A model generated the notes under the pieces. It ran no database searches and was not told the origin of the DNA. It saw only the letters and a list, made by a program, of their open reading frames with translations. 64,000 nucleotides of DNA from the NCBI RefSeq assembly GCF_026236535.1, contig NZ_JAHTMW010000005.1:124001-188000 (forward strand). The letters are read 5' to 3'. The position numbers were made by a program, and so were the translations under genes. Positions 41,379 through 50,093 of the stretch are shown piece by piece; the stretch's first letter is position 1; each line of letters begins with the position of its first letter. This stretch comes from Streptomyces sp. SKN60. GTDB lineage: Bacteria > Actinomycetota > Actinomycetes > Streptomycetales > Streptomycetaceae.

Positions 41379-42707
41379 ATGCTGAGTGACGTGACCCAGA
41401 CAACCGAGCCCCTTGCCGCGACAGCCCGCCCGCCCGTCCGTACCCCTCGCATCCACCGCGCGTGGTTCGTCGCGGCCGTCACCTTCGTCACGATCATCGG
41501 CGCGGCCGCCTTCGCCTCGCTGCCCGGGCTGCTCATCGAGCCGCTGCACGAGGAGTTCCACTGGTCGCGGGGCACGATCGGCTTCGCGGTGTCGGTGAAC
41601 CTCGCGCTGTACGGCCTGACGGCGCCGTTCGCCGCCGCGCTCATGGACCGGTTCGGCATCCGCCGGGTGGTGGCCGTGGCGCTCACGGTCATCGCGGCCG
41701 GTTCGCTGCTCACCGTATGGATGACGGCGGCCTGGCAGCTGGTCCTCTACTGGGGCGTGCTCGTCGGCCTCGGCAGCGGCTCCATGGCGCTGGCCTTCGC
41801 CGCGACCGTCACCAACCGCTGGTTCACCGCCCGGCGCGGTCTGGTCACCGGCATCCTCACCGCGGCCGGTGCCTCGGGCCAGCTGGTCTTCCTGCCGCTG
41901 CTCTCGTGGCTGGTCGAGCATCACGGCTGGGAGCCGGCCGCCGTGACGGTGGCGCTCGCCGCGCTCGCCGTCGTCCCGTTCGTCTGGCTGCTGCTCCGCG
42001 ACCACCCGGCGGACGTCGGCCTCGCCCCGTACGGCGGGGAGTACGCGCCGAAGCCCGCGCCCGTCACCGGCGCCGCCCGCCGCGCCGTCACCGTCCTCTT
42101 CCGCGCGGCCCGCACCGGCCCCTTCTGGCTGCTCGCCGGCACCTTCGCGATCTGCGGCGCCTCGACGAACGGCCTGGTCAAGACCCACTTCGTGCCCGCG
42201 GCCCACGACCACGGCATGCCGGTGACGGCGGCCGCCGGGCTCCTCGCGGTGATCGGCGTCTTCGACGTCGTCGGCACGATCGCCTCCGGCTGGTTCACCG
42301 ACCGCTTCGAGGCGCGCCGCCTGCTCGCCGTCTACTACGCGCTGCGCGGCATCTCGCTGCTCTTCCTGCCGATGCTGCTCGCGCCGGCCGTGCACCCGCC
42401 GATGCTGTTCTTCATCGTCTTCTACGGCCTCGACTGGGTCGCCACCGTCCCGCCCACCATCGCGCTCTGCCGCGAGCACTACGGCGAGGACAGCGCCATC
42501 GTCTTCGGCTGGGTCCTCGCCTCCCACCAGGTCGGCGCCGCCGTCATCGCCTTCGCGGGCGGCCTGGCGCGGGACGTCTTCGGCTCGTACGACCTCGTCT
42601 GGTACGCCTCGGGCGCGCTGTGCGCGGCGGCGGCGCTGATGGCCCTGGTGATCCGGCGGAAGCCGGAACCGAAGCCGGAGCCGGAGCCGGTGGTCGCCGT
42701 GGCCTAG
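41379..42707 (+). CDS. MFS transporter (monocarboxylate/OFA-like)
   Basis: A 442-residue major facilitator. After a polar 30-residue start come about 12 helices, with loop motifs ALMDRFGIRRVVAVALTVIA and TASGWFTD-like TIASGWFTDRFEARRLLAVY. Gene spacing of 75 bp from the preceding MFS gene. The helix 1 region PGLLIEPLHEEFHWSRGTIG resembles the oxalate/formate antiporter and monocarboxylate group; in this catabolic area it could import the carboxylic substrate, which is inference. Start ATG 41379 or GTG 41391; neither has a strong ribosome site. Confidence 0.85.
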   Translation: MLSDVTQTTEPLAATARPPVRTPRIHRAWFVAAVTFVTIIGAAAFASLPGLLIEPLHEEFHWSRGTIGFAVSVNLALYGLTAPFAAALMDRFGIRRVVAVALTVIAAGSLLTVWMTAAWQLVLYWGVLVGLGSGSMALAFAATVTNRWFTARRGLVTGILTAAGASGQLVFLPLLSWLVEHHGWEPAAVTVALAALAVVPFVWLLLRDHPADVGLAPYGGEYAPKPAPVTGAARRAVTVLFRAARTGPFWLLAGTFAICGASTNGLVKTHFVPAAHDHGMPVTAAAGLLAVIGVFDVVGTIASGWFTDRFEARRLLAVYYALRGISLLFLPMLLAPAVHPPMLFFIVFYGLDWVATVPPTIALCREHYGEDSAIVFGWVLASHQVGAAVIAFAGGLARDVFGSYDLVWYASGALCAAAALMALVIRRKPEPKPEPEPVVAVA

Positions 42708-42730
42708 TATGCGGGGCGGAGGGGATTTGA

Positions 42731-43318
42731 ATGCGTTCAGAACGGCTGTTGGGTGTGCGGGACCGGCTCGGCGCGATCCTCATCGTGTCGATGACAGTGC
42801 TCGGCATCGAGGCGGTGATCGGCGTGACCGCGCTGTCCGTGTGGATCCCGAGCCTGACCTACACACCGGGGACGGTCTTCGCCCTGCTGCTGTTCGTGCC
42901 GATCTCCGCGGTGGCCGGCACCGCCGTCGGGGCTCTGCTGTCGGTCGCCGTGGTGGCGCCGCTGCTCGCGCTCGCCCGCTGGGCCGGCCGCCGTATCGAC
43001 GGGTGCGACTCCTGGTACTGGGTGCCGGCGGTGACGGCCGTCGTCACCCTCCTGCCGGTCCTCGGCGGGGCCGCGGCGCTGGGGGCCGGGCCGCTGTGGA
43101 GCCCGGTGTGGTGGCTCGGAACCACGGCGGCGCTCACGGTCCCGAGCCTGGTCGCCCGCCGACTGCTCCTTCCGGACCGCCCGTACGTCACCGGCGGCGC
43201 GATGTTCGGCTGGGTGGTGCTGTACGGAACGCTCGCCCTCGTCACCGCGTTCGCGCTCGCCGGCTTCGCCGTGTGGGCCGGGGCCGGCCACGAGCCCGCG
43301 CCGTTGGGCACGGTGTGA
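42731..43318 (+). CDS. Hypothetical multi-pass membrane protein
   Basis: A 195-residue protein with five to six predicted helices (LIVSMTVLGIEAVIGVTALS, VFALLLFVPISAVAGTAVGA, YWVPAVTAVVTLLPVLGGAA, MFGWVVLYGTLALVTAFALA). No family recognised. ATG 42731 follows GGAGGGG. It is followed with a four-base overlap by a second membrane protein of similar style, so the two may form one complex. Confidence 0.65.
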   Translation: MRSERLLGVRDRLGAILIVSMTVLGIEAVIGVTALSVWIPSLTYTPGTVFALLLFVPISAVAGTAVGALLSVAVVAPLLALARWAGRRIDGCDSWYWVPAVTAVVTLLPVLGGAAALGAGPLWSPVWWLGTTAALTVPSLVARRLLLPDRPYVTGGAMFGWVVLYGTLALVTAFALAGFAVWAGAGHEPAPLGTV

Positions 43319-43833
43319 GGACAGTGCCGGAAGACCGCACGTTCTGGCGGATGCTCCGGGTCTCGATGCTCGTGCTGTTCCTGGAGGCGGCGCTCGCCCT
43401 GATCCTCGGGGTGGTGTTCGGCGAGAGCCGGGAGCCCGAGCCGGGGGAGGAGCCGATCAGCGCGTTGACGCTCGTGTTCCTGCCGTTCTTCGCGGTGTTC
43501 GCACTCCTGGCCACGGCGGCCGTGTCGGCGGCGGTGGTGGCGCCCTCCGTGCTGCTCGGCGAGGCTGCCGCGCGCCGGATCGGGGGCCGTTTCGGGGGGC
43601 GGGCGCTCGGGTGGCAGCTGCTCCTGGCGGGCGCCGCGTGCGTGCTCGTGTGGCCGCTCGCCGGGTGGCGCGGCTGGCTGGTGGCCTGGGCGTGCCTGGG
43701 CGTGGCGGGGGCCGTGGCCCGGCACGCGCGGCGGGGCCTCTTCGTGCGGGTGCTGGGGTGGGGGACGCTTACGCTCCTCGCCGTGTTCGGCCTCGGTGGG
43801 CTCGGCCTGTGGGCGGGCGTCGTCGGCTCCTGA
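43315..43833 (+). CDS. Hypothetical membrane protein
   Basis: About 172 residues with four helices (MLVLFLEAALALILGVVFGE, LVFLPFFAVFALLATAAVSA, LLAGAACVLVWPLAGWRGWL, TLTLLAVFGLGGLGLWAGVV). Similar in composition to the gene before it, probably a related pair. Start GTG 43315 (overlapping the previous stop) or GTG 43324. Function unknown. Confidence 0.6.
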   Translation: MRTVPEDRTFWRMLRVSMLVLFLEAALALILGVVFGESREPEPGEEPISALTLVFLPFFAVFALLATAAVSAAVVAPSVLLGEAAARRIGGRFGGRALGWQLLLAGAACVLVWPLAGWRGWLVAWACLGVAGAVARHARRGLFVRVLGWGTLTLLAVFGLGGLGLWAGVVGS

Positions 43834-43839
43834 CGCGCC

Positions 43840-44451
43840 CTAGCCGTCGAAGCGGCCGAACCGGCCCCGGTGGAAGAGCAGCGGGTCGCCGGTCTCGTCC
43901 GTCGCCCCCAGGGCCTCCACGCGGCCCACCACGATCAGGTGGTCGCCGCCCGTGTGGACCGCGGCGATCTCGCAGTCCACCCAGGCCGGGGCGCCCGGCA
44001 GGCGCGGGGAGCCGGTGGTCGGGGCGGGGGTCCAGGGCACGCCCGCGAACTTGTCCGCGCCGCTGACCGCGAAGGCGCGGCAGAGCGGGCCCTGGTCCGC
44101 GCCGAGGATGTTCACGCAGAAGCGGCCCGCGCGGGCGATGCGGGGCCAGGTGGTCGACGTACGGGCGACCATGAAGACGACCAGGGGCGGGTCGAGGGAG
44201 AGCGAGGCGAAGGACTGGCAGGCGAAGCCCGTCGGGCCGGTCTCGTCGACCGCCGTGACGATCGTGACGCCGCTCGCGAAGTGGCCGAGGACGCGGCGGA
44301 ACTCCCCCGGATCGACGGGCATCCGCTCGTCGTCCCGCACCGCCCGGAGCGCCGGGCGGGGGAGCGGATCCACGGCCGTGGGCGCCCCGGCCGACCTGAG
44401 GTATCGGACGGCGGTGGCCGCCATCCCAGCGTGTCCCATCATGTCCCTCAT
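43840..44451 (-). CDS. Flavin reductase domain protein
   Basis: A 203-residue protein with an N-terminal extension of about 45 residues followed by an HpaC-type flavin reductase domain: HFASGVTIVTAVDETGPTGF, SLDPPLVVFMVARTSTTWP, FCVNILG and a C-terminal HTGGDHLIVVGRVEAL. It supplies reduced flavin to a partner monooxygenase using NAD(P)H. No oxygenase gene is adjacent in the window. Its ATG at 44451 lies 6 bp from a perfect CTGAC-N5-GTCAG site, which would block its own promoter in addition to readthrough from the enoyl-CoA hydratase gene upstream. Confidence 0.85.
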   Translation of the reverse strand: MRDMMGHAGMAATAVRYLRSAGAPTAVDPLPRPALRAVRDDERMPVDPGEFRRVLGHFASGVTIVTAVDETGPTGFACQSFASLSLDPPLVVFMVARTSTTWPRIARAGRFCVNILGADQGPLCRAFAVSGADKFAGVPWTPAPTTGSPRLPGAPAWVDCEIAAVHTGGDHLIVVGRVEALGATDETGDPLLFHRGRFGRFDG

Positions 44452-44456
44452 TGAAG

Positions 44457-44471
44457 CTGACGGACCGTCAG
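44457..44471. promoter_or_regulatory. CTGAC-N5-GTCAG operator (flavin reductase)
   Basis: CTGACGG-A-CCGTCAG is a perfect 15-bp palindrome 5 bp before the flavin reductase ATG and within the gap after the enoyl-CoA hydratase gene. Confidence 0.75.
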
Positions 44472-44492
44472 AAGAGAAGGGCGTGACGGCGG

Positions 44493-45281
44493 CTACCTGC
44501 CCTCGTACGACGGCGTCCGCCGCTCCACGAACGCCGCCACCCCCTCCTGCGCGTCCCGCGTCGTCATGCACAGCTCCTGCGCCGTCGCCTCCGCCGCGAA
44601 GGCGGTGGCGCGGTCGGTGGACAGGGAGGCGTTGACCAGGTGCTTGGTGAGGGCGAGGGCCCGGGTGGGGCCCTGGGCGAGACGTTCGGCCCACTCGCGG
44701 GCCGTCTTCGCCAGCTCCTCGGCCGGGACCACCCGGTTCACCAGGCCCATCGCCCGCGCCTCCGCCGCCGGCAGCGCGTCGCCGAAGAACATCAGCTCCT
44801 TCGCCCGCTGCGGGCCGATCAGCCGCGGCAGCAGATACGCCCCGCCGCCGTCGGGCACGATCCCGCGCCGTACGAACACCTCCACGAACTTCGCGGACTC
44901 GGCGGCGAGCACCAGGTCGCACGCGAAGGCCAGATGCGCCCCGATCCCGGCCGCCGTGCCGTTCACCGCCGCGATCACCGGCTTCTCGCAGTCCAGGACG
45001 GCGGCGATGAAGCGCTGCGCGCCCTGCCGGATCATCCGGGCCACGTCGCCCTGCACCCGCTCCGCGCCGGCCGGCGGCCCGCCCCGCAGGTCCGCGCCCG
45101 CGCAGAAGCCCCGGCCGGTGGCCGTGATCACCACCGCCCGGACCGCCGGATCGGCGGAGGCCTCGGCGAGGAGCGCGATGATCCGCTCCCGCTGGTCCCA
45201 GGTGACCGCGTTCATCGCCTCCGGGCGGTTGAGCGTGATCCATGAGACGCCGTTCTCGGCGGAGTGCAGAACGTCCGACAC
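44493..45281 (-). CDS. Enoyl-CoA hydratase/isomerase
   Basis: A 262-residue crotonase-fold enzyme that hydrates an alpha-beta unsaturated acyl-CoA. Oxyanion-hole segments are GRGFCAGADLRGG near residue 62 and AVNGTAAGIGAHLAFACDLV near 110; the acid/base position follows in RRGIVPDGGGAYLLPRLIG. GTG 45281. It follows the NDP-forming ligase after 14 bp, so both share a transcript driven from the double operator at 47587-47625. Confidence 0.9.
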   Translation of the reverse strand: MSDVLHSAENGVSWITLNRPEAMNAVTWDQRERIIALLAEASADPAVRAVVITATGRGFCAGADLRGGPPAGAERVQGDVARMIRQGAQRFIAAVLDCEKPVIAAVNGTAAGIGAHLAFACDLVLAAESAKFVEVFVRRGIVPDGGGAYLLPRLIGPQRAKELMFFGDALPAAEARAMGLVNRVVPAEELAKTAREWAERLAQGPTRALALTKHLVNASLSTDRATAFAAEATAQELCMTTRDAQEGVAAFVERRTPSYEGR

Positions 45282-45295
45282 GCGAGCCCCTTCGA

Positions 45296-47542
45296 CTACC
45301 GGCAGACCGCGAGCGCGTCCAGGGCCACCGCCCCCTGCCCCCGCGGCAGCACCATCAGCGGATTGATGTCCAACTCGGCCAGGTCCCCGTCGAGTTCGAG
45401 CGCCATGCGCTGCACCCGCAGGACCACCTTCACCAGCGCGTCCACGTCCGCCGGCGGCGCCCCCCGCACCCCGTCGAGCAGCGCCCGGCCGCGCAGCTCG
45501 CCGAGCATGTCGCGGGCCTCGCGCTCGCCGAACGGCGGTACGCGCACGGCGGCGTCGTTCAGTACCTCCACCAGGACCCCGCCCAGGCCCACCGTGACCG
45601 TGGGCCCGAAGAGCGCGTCGTGCGTCACGCCCACCACCATCTCGACCCCGCGCCCGACCATCTGGCACACCAGGATGCCGTCCAGGTCGATGCCCTCGTA
45701 ACGGGCGATGTCGGTCAACTCCCGGTAGGCGTCCCGGATCTGGCTCGCCGAGGTCAGCCCGACCTTCACCAGGCCGAGCTCCGTCTTGTGCGCGAGCTGC
45801 GGGCCGGAGGCCTTCATCACGACCGGGTAGCCGACGAGCCCGGCCGCCCGTACCGCCGCCGCGGCGCTGGTCACCAGCTGCTCGCGGGGCACCCGTACCC
45901 CGTATGCGCGAAGGAGCTGCTTCGCCGCGTGCTCGCTGAGCCGGTGGCCGGGCCGCAGCAGGGCCCGCGCCTTGCGCAGGGACGGGGACGGGGTGCGCGG
46001 GGCCTCGTCGAAGGGGGAGCGGTAGCCGGTGGTGAAGCGGTGGTGGTCGAGGTAGGCCTTGACCGCGCCGATGCAGTTGCCGAAGGTGCGGAAGGTGGCG
46101 ACACGGGAGGAGCCGAGGAGGGTGGTGCGGTAGGCGTCCTCGGTCCCGACCGGCGAGCCCCACACCACGCACACCAGCTTGTCCGTCCGCTCGGCCGCGT
46201 CGACCAGGTCCTGCGCGAGCTTGTCGCTCATGGGCGGGAAGGGGCCGGTGATCGGACAGATCAGCACCCCGACCGACGGGTCGGCGAGGATCGCGTCGAT
46301 GATCTTCCGGCCGCGCCAGTCGCCCACCGGGTGCCCGCCGTTGTCGACCGGGTTGGCCACGCTCAGGTACTCCGGGATCCACTGGTGCAGCTCGTCCTGC
46401 TTGGCGTCGGAGAGCCTCGGCAGGCTCAGGCCGGCGGCCGTGGCCAGGTCGGAGAAGTGGGCGCCGGTGCCGCCGGAGATGGAGTAGACGACGACCCCGT
46501 CCGCGACCGGCCTGCGGGCCCGGGCGAGCAGCGCGGCGGTGTCCTGGAGCTGGTCGAGCCCGTCGACCCGGATCACCCCGAACTGGCGCATGGCCGCGTC
46601 GACGACCTGGTCCGCCCCGGTGAGCTTCCCGGTGTGCGAGGCGGCCATCCGCGCGCCGGCCTCGGTGCGGCCGACCTTCACGGCGACGACGGGCACCTGG
46701 TTGCGCGCGGCCTGGTCGGCGGCGAGCAGGAACGACCGGCCGTCCTTCAGCCCCTCCACGTAACAGGCGATGGCGCCGACCTCGGGCCGGTGCGCGAAGT
46801 ACGAGATGAAGTCGGCGGTCTCCAGGTCGGCCTCGTTGCCGGTGGGCGCCCAGTGCGAGAGCCGGACGCCCAGTTCCTGGAGGGTGAACACGGGCCGGCC
46901 CTGGTGCCCGGACTGGGTGATCAGCGCGACCGCCGGGCCTTCGAGGTCGTCGCGGAAGCGCTCGAAGGCGTTGAGGTTGGTGTTGGGGCCGAGGAGCCGG
47001 ATCCCGGAGCGCTCGACGGCCGCCGCGAGCCGCTCCTGGGCGCGGGCGCCCGCCTCCCCGGTCTCGGCGAAGCCGGAGGCGAAGGCGACGGCGAACTTCA
47101 CCTTGGACTCGGCGAGTTGCTCGATCACCGGGAGCGGATCGCCGACGAGCAGCACGGCCAGGTCGACGGGCACCCCGAGCTCGTCGAGCTCGGCCACCGA
47201 CGGCACGCAGTCGATCCCGAACACGGCGGTACGGGTCGGGTGCACGGGCACCACCCGCGCCCCGACCCGCCCGGCCCAGTCGAGCAGCTGCCTGGTGATC
47301 CCGGTGTTGGGCCGCCCCTCGGTGTCCGAGGCCCCGACCACCGCCACCACCTCGGGCCGGAAGAACCGGTCGAGCTCGGGCACCGGCGCGTACAGCGGGC
47401 GCCCGCTGACGTCCGTGTCGCCCTCGACGGCGGTGACGCCGTGCACGACGGTCCGGTCGGGCTGCTCCCCGCAGGCGACGACCCGCGCCCGGAGGTCGGT
47501 GGTGAAGGTCCCGTGAGTCGATCCCAGCATCGTCGTCCGCAC
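45296..47542 (-). CDS. NDP-forming acyl-CoA ligase, fused subunits
   Basis: A 748-residue protein of the acetate-CoA ligase (ADP-forming)/Pat-like family, combining both subunits. The N-terminal CoA-binding Rossmann domain (VVAVVGASDTEGRPNTGI near residue 67) and succinyl-CoA-ligase-like domain (ALITQSGHQGRPVF) come first, then an ATP-grasp domain from about 530 (LLRAYGVRVPREQLV, YPVVMKASGPQLAHKTELG). It makes acyl-CoA from an acid with ATP, without AMP formation, or acts in the reverse direction. No GNAT domain is present. GTG 47542 or ATG 47530. First gene of the leftward operon with ECH; two operators lie 45-83 bp upstream. Confidence 0.88.
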   Translation of the reverse strand: MRTTMLGSTHGTFTTDLRARVVACGEQPDRTVVHGVTAVEGDTDVSGRPLYAPVPELDRFFRPEVVAVVGASDTEGRPNTGITRQLLDWAGRVGARVVPVHPTRTAVFGIDCVPSVAELDELGVPVDLAVLLVGDPLPVIEQLAESKVKFAVAFASGFAETGEAGARAQERLAAAVERSGIRLLGPNTNLNAFERFRDDLEGPAVALITQSGHQGRPVFTLQELGVRLSHWAPTGNEADLETADFISYFAHRPEVGAIACYVEGLKDGRSFLLAADQAARNQVPVVAVKVGRTEAGARMAASHTGKLTGADQVVDAAMRQFGVIRVDGLDQLQDTAALLARARRPVADGVVVYSISGGTGAHFSDLATAAGLSLPRLSDAKQDELHQWIPEYLSVANPVDNGGHPVGDWRGRKIIDAILADPSVGVLICPITGPFPPMSDKLAQDLVDAAERTDKLVCVVWGSPVGTEDAYRTTLLGSSRVATFRTFGNCIGAVKAYLDHHRFTTGYRSPFDEAPRTPSPSLRKARALLRPGHRLSEHAAKQLLRAYGVRVPREQLVTSAAAAVRAAGLVGYPVVMKASGPQLAHKTELGLVKVGLTSASQIRDAYRELTDIARYEGIDLDGILVCQMVGRGVEMVVGVTHDALFGPTVTVGLGGVLVEVLNDAAVRVPPFGEREARDMLGELRGRALLDGVRGAPPADVDALVKVVLRVQRMALELDGDLAELDINPLMVLPRGQGAVALDALAVCR

Positions 47543-47586
47543 CGCCCATCCCGAAGACCGGAGCCGAGCCGTGTCCCGGCTTTGAT

Positions 47587-47625
47587 CTGACGATGAGTCA
47601 GATTACTCAACTGACGGTCAGTCAG
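47587..47625. promoter_or_regulatory. Tandem CTGAC-N5-GTCAG operators
   Basis: Two sites: ATCTGAC-GATGA-GTCAGAT centred at 47594 (arms perfect to 7 bp) and CTGAC-GGTCA-GTCAG at 47611-47625, 24 bp apart, upstream of the NDP-forming ligase. Double sites suggest cooperative binding. Confidence 0.75.
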
Positions 47626-47653
47626 GAATAGGTGCGGGCCGGGGTCGTTCGGA

Positions 47654-48217
47654 TTACCCGGCCGAGGCGTCCGTGTCCGCGTCAGCGTCCGTGTCAGCGT
47701 CCAGTCGTCGGAGTGTGGCGTCGAGCCAGTGCAGCTCGGCGGTGCTGGTCGCGCGGGCCACCGCGAGCAGGCCGCGGCGGAAGGGGTCGTCGAACTCCTC
47801 GGCGCCGAGCGGGCGTTCGCCGTCGTAGAAGAAGCTGCTGGGCGTGCTCAGGAAGGCCAGGCGCCGCCGCAGCACCGCCGCCTGCTGCCCGGCGTCGCCC
47901 AGGTGCCGCAGGAAGGCCAGCACGGTGAACCAGTGGTTCTCGTCGCTGATCTCCACGCCGTCGGCCTCCCGCAGCCGGCGGCGCAGCTCCTCGCGGCCCT
48001 CCTCGGTCAGGATCAGGACGTGCCGCGGTGCGGCCCGGGTGCCGGGCTCCGTCTGGCGGGTCAGCCAGCCGGACCGCTCAAGGCGCTTGATCGCGGGATA
48101 GAGCGTGCCGTCGGCGATCGGCCGGACGTGGCCGGTCAGGTGCGCGACGCGCCGCTTGAGCTCGTAGCCGTGCAACGGCTGCTCGTAGAGGAAACCCAGG
48201 ATCGCCAATTCCAGCAT
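47654..48217 (-). CDS. PadR-family transcriptional regulator
   Basis: A 187-residue regulator with the PadR winged helix at the N-terminus (MLELAILGFLYEQPLHGYEL, ADGTLYPAIKRLERSGWLTR) and a helical dimer domain. I chose the ATG at 48217, where the family consensus begins, with GAGGGA about 10 nt upstream; an in-frame start at 48256 would run into the operator. The last residues are a DADADTDA run from a short repeat. Divergent from an alpha/beta hydrolase; TATAC-type arms between the two genes are its likely operator. Confidence 0.88.
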   Translation of the reverse strand: MLELAILGFLYEQPLHGYELKRRVAHLTGHVRPIADGTLYPAIKRLERSGWLTRQTEPGTRAAPRHVLILTEEGREELRRRLREADGVEISDENHWFTVLAFLRHLGDAGQQAAVLRRRLAFLSTPSSFFYDGERPLGAEEFDDPFRRGLLAVARATSTAELHWLDATLRRLDADTDADADTDASAG

Positions 48218-48248
48218 CGCAGCAGTATCCCTCAATCCCTCACGCTCG

Positions 48249-48272
48249 CTATACATCGTCGTCGAGGTATAG
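48249..48272. promoter_or_regulatory. Probable PadR operator
   Basis: CTATAC (48249-48254) and GTATAG (48267-48272) form inverted arms around a 12-bp spacer in the divergent promoter region of the PadR and hydrolase genes. Confidence 0.55.
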
Positions 48273-48313
48273 TCTCAGCGTTGTATGGAGGATCGATCGG
48301 GGAGGGGACCGAC

Positions 48314-49099
48314 ATGCGCGACGCCCAGGTGACGCCACAGGGGGCACGAATCCGTTGGGTCGAGCTACCGGGGGAGGGCGGGCCGGACGGCCGCACCCGC
48401 GTCTATCTGCACGGGCTCGGCGCCTCGTCCGGGCCGTACTTCACCGCGGCCGCCGTCCACCCCGCCCTGGCCGCGCGCGGGCACCGCTCGCTGCTGATCG
48501 ATCTGCTCGGATTCGGCATCAGCGACCGCCCCGAGGACTTCCCCTACACGATGGAGGCCCACGCCGACGCCGTCGCCGCCGCGCTGGAGGCGGCCGGGGT
48601 CCGGGCCGCGGACGTGGTGGCGCACAGCATGGGCGGAGCGGTGGCCATCGTGCTGGCGAGCCGTCACCCGGACCTGGTGGCCCGCCTGGTCCTGGTGGAC
48701 TCCGGCCTCGACCCGGTGCCCGCGGAGCGGCGCCGCGCCGGGAGCGGGATCGCGGGCTACACCGAGGCGGAGTTCCTCTCCGGTGGCGGCTGGCAGGAGG
48801 TGCGCGACCGGGTCGGCCCGCACTGGTGGTCCACGATGCGCCTGGCCGGGCTGACCGCGCTCCACCGCAGCGGGGTCCACCTCGCCCGCGGCACCGAGCC
48901 GACGCTGCGCGCGCAGCTCACGGCGCTGCCGATCCCGCGCACCTTCCTGCACCCCGCCGTCGACGGCCCGCCCGCCGGCGCGGAGGGACTGCGCGACGCG
49001 GGCGTCTCGGTCGTCGCCGTCCCGGACTGCGGCCACAACATCATGCTCGACAACCCGGAGGCCTTCGTACGGGCGACGGCGGCGGCGCTGGGCGCCTGA
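48314..49099 (+). CDS. Alpha/beta hydrolase
   Basis: A 261-residue alpha/beta hydrolase: HGLGASSGPYF (oxyanion loop) near residue 34, AHSMGGAVAIVLAS (nucleophile Ser) near 98, and the catalytic His in PDCGHNIMLDNPEAF. ATG 48314 with GGAGGGG 7 nt upstream. Divergent from and probably controlled by the PadR regulator. Substrate unknown. Confidence 0.85.
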   Translation: MRDAQVTPQGARIRWVELPGEGGPDGRTRVYLHGLGASSGPYFTAAAVHPALAARGHRSLLIDLLGFGISDRPEDFPYTMEAHADAVAAALEAAGVRAADVVAHSMGGAVAIVLASRHPDLVARLVLVDSGLDPVPAERRRAGSGIAGYTEAEFLSGGGWQEVRDRVGPHWWSTMRLAGLTALHRSGVHLARGTEPTLRAQLTALPIPRTFLHPAVDGPPAGAEGLRDAGVSVVAVPDCGHNIMLDNPEAFVRATAAALGA

Positions 49100-49111
49100 C
49101 CGGCATCGGGG

Positions 49112-50023
49112 CTAGCCCGCGCTCACCGCGTCCGCCAGGACCTCCGCCGCCCGCGCCACCAGTACGTCGTCGGCCGCCGCGTCCTCGGCCGGCTTCGTCG
49201 TCAGGACCGTCAGGACCACCGGCGGGCGCCCGGGCGGCCAGGCGACGCCCGCGTCGTTGTTGCCGCCGTAGCGCCCGCCGCCCGTCTTGTCGGCGACGGT
49301 CCAGTCCGCCGGCAGGCCCTTGCGGAAGCGCTGCTCGCTGGTCGTGTTGGCGAGCAGCCAGCCGGTGAGCAGGCGCCGGTCGGCCGGGGCGAGGGCGTCA
49401 CCGAGGACCAGCCGGCCGTACGTACGGCCCAGGGCGCGCGGGCTCGTCGTGTCCGTCGTGCGCCACGGCTCGGCCGAGTTCAGCTCGGGCTCCCAGCGGT
49501 CCAGGCGGGTGACCGGGTCGCCGACCGAGCGGGCGAAGCGGGTGATCGCCGTGGGGCCGCCCAGCTCGCGGAGCAGCAGGTTGGCGGCCGTGTTGTCGCT
49601 GTGGGTGAGGGAGTACTCGCACAGCTCGGCGACCGTCAGCCCGTCGCCGACATGGTCCTTCGTGATCGGCGACCAGCCCGAACGCGTCACGTCCTCCTGC
49701 GTGTAGCGGATGCGCCGGGCCAGGAACTCGCCGTCCCGGTCGAGGTCCCGCAGCACCGCCGCCGCGCAGAGCGTCTTGAACGTCGAGCACATCGGGAAGA
49801 GTTCGTCCGCGCGGTACGTCACCAGGCGCCCGCTCCCGGTGTCGTACGCGTACGCCCCGAGGCGCGCCCCGTGCTCCCGCTCCAGGGCGCGTAACCGCTG
49901 CCGGGCCCGGCCGTCCTCGCGGGGTGCGGCATGGGCGGAGGCGGCGGGCAGGGCGGCCGCGAGGGCCGCCCCGGCGCCGGCGGCGAGGACGGTCCGGCGG
50001 CTGCGACGGTGGGTGTGGCGCAT
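49112..50023 (-). CDS. Class A beta-lactamase
   Basis: A 303-residue serine beta-lactamase with a twin-arginine signal (RRSRRTVLAAG, cleavage after SAHA near residue 32). Active-site motifs are complete: S-x-x-K in CSTFKTL near residue 80, SDN in LTHSDNTAANL, the omega-loop Glu in RWEPELN and KTG in VADKTGGGRYG. It hydrolyses beta-lactams outside the membrane; chromosomal enzymes of this type are normal in Streptomyces. No regulator gene is adjacent. ATG 50023. Confidence 0.93.
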   Translation of the reverse strand: MRHTHRRSRRTVLAAGAGAALAAALPAASAHAAPREDGRARQRLRALEREHGARLGAYAYDTGSGRLVTYRADELFPMCSTFKTLCAAAVLRDLDRDGEFLARRIRYTQEDVTRSGWSPITKDHVGDGLTVAELCEYSLTHSDNTAANLLLRELGGPTAITRFARSVGDPVTRLDRWEPELNSAEPWRTTDTTSPRALGRTYGRLVLGDALAPADRRLLTGWLLANTTSEQRFRKGLPADWTVADKTGGGRYGGNNDAGVAWPPGRPPVVLTVLTTKPAEDAAADDVLVARAAEVLADAVSAG

Positions 50024-50093
50024 GATCGGGTGCCTTTCGAACGGAGACCGGTCAGCTCCGAACCTACGGCGCCCGGGCGCGCCAAGTCGTCCG

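Noticed and set aside
38898..42527. A 1,209-codon minus-strand open frame across the AraC and MFS genes
   Set aside because: His/Arg/Gln-rich shadow; overlapping plus-strand MFS genes have clear membrane helices.
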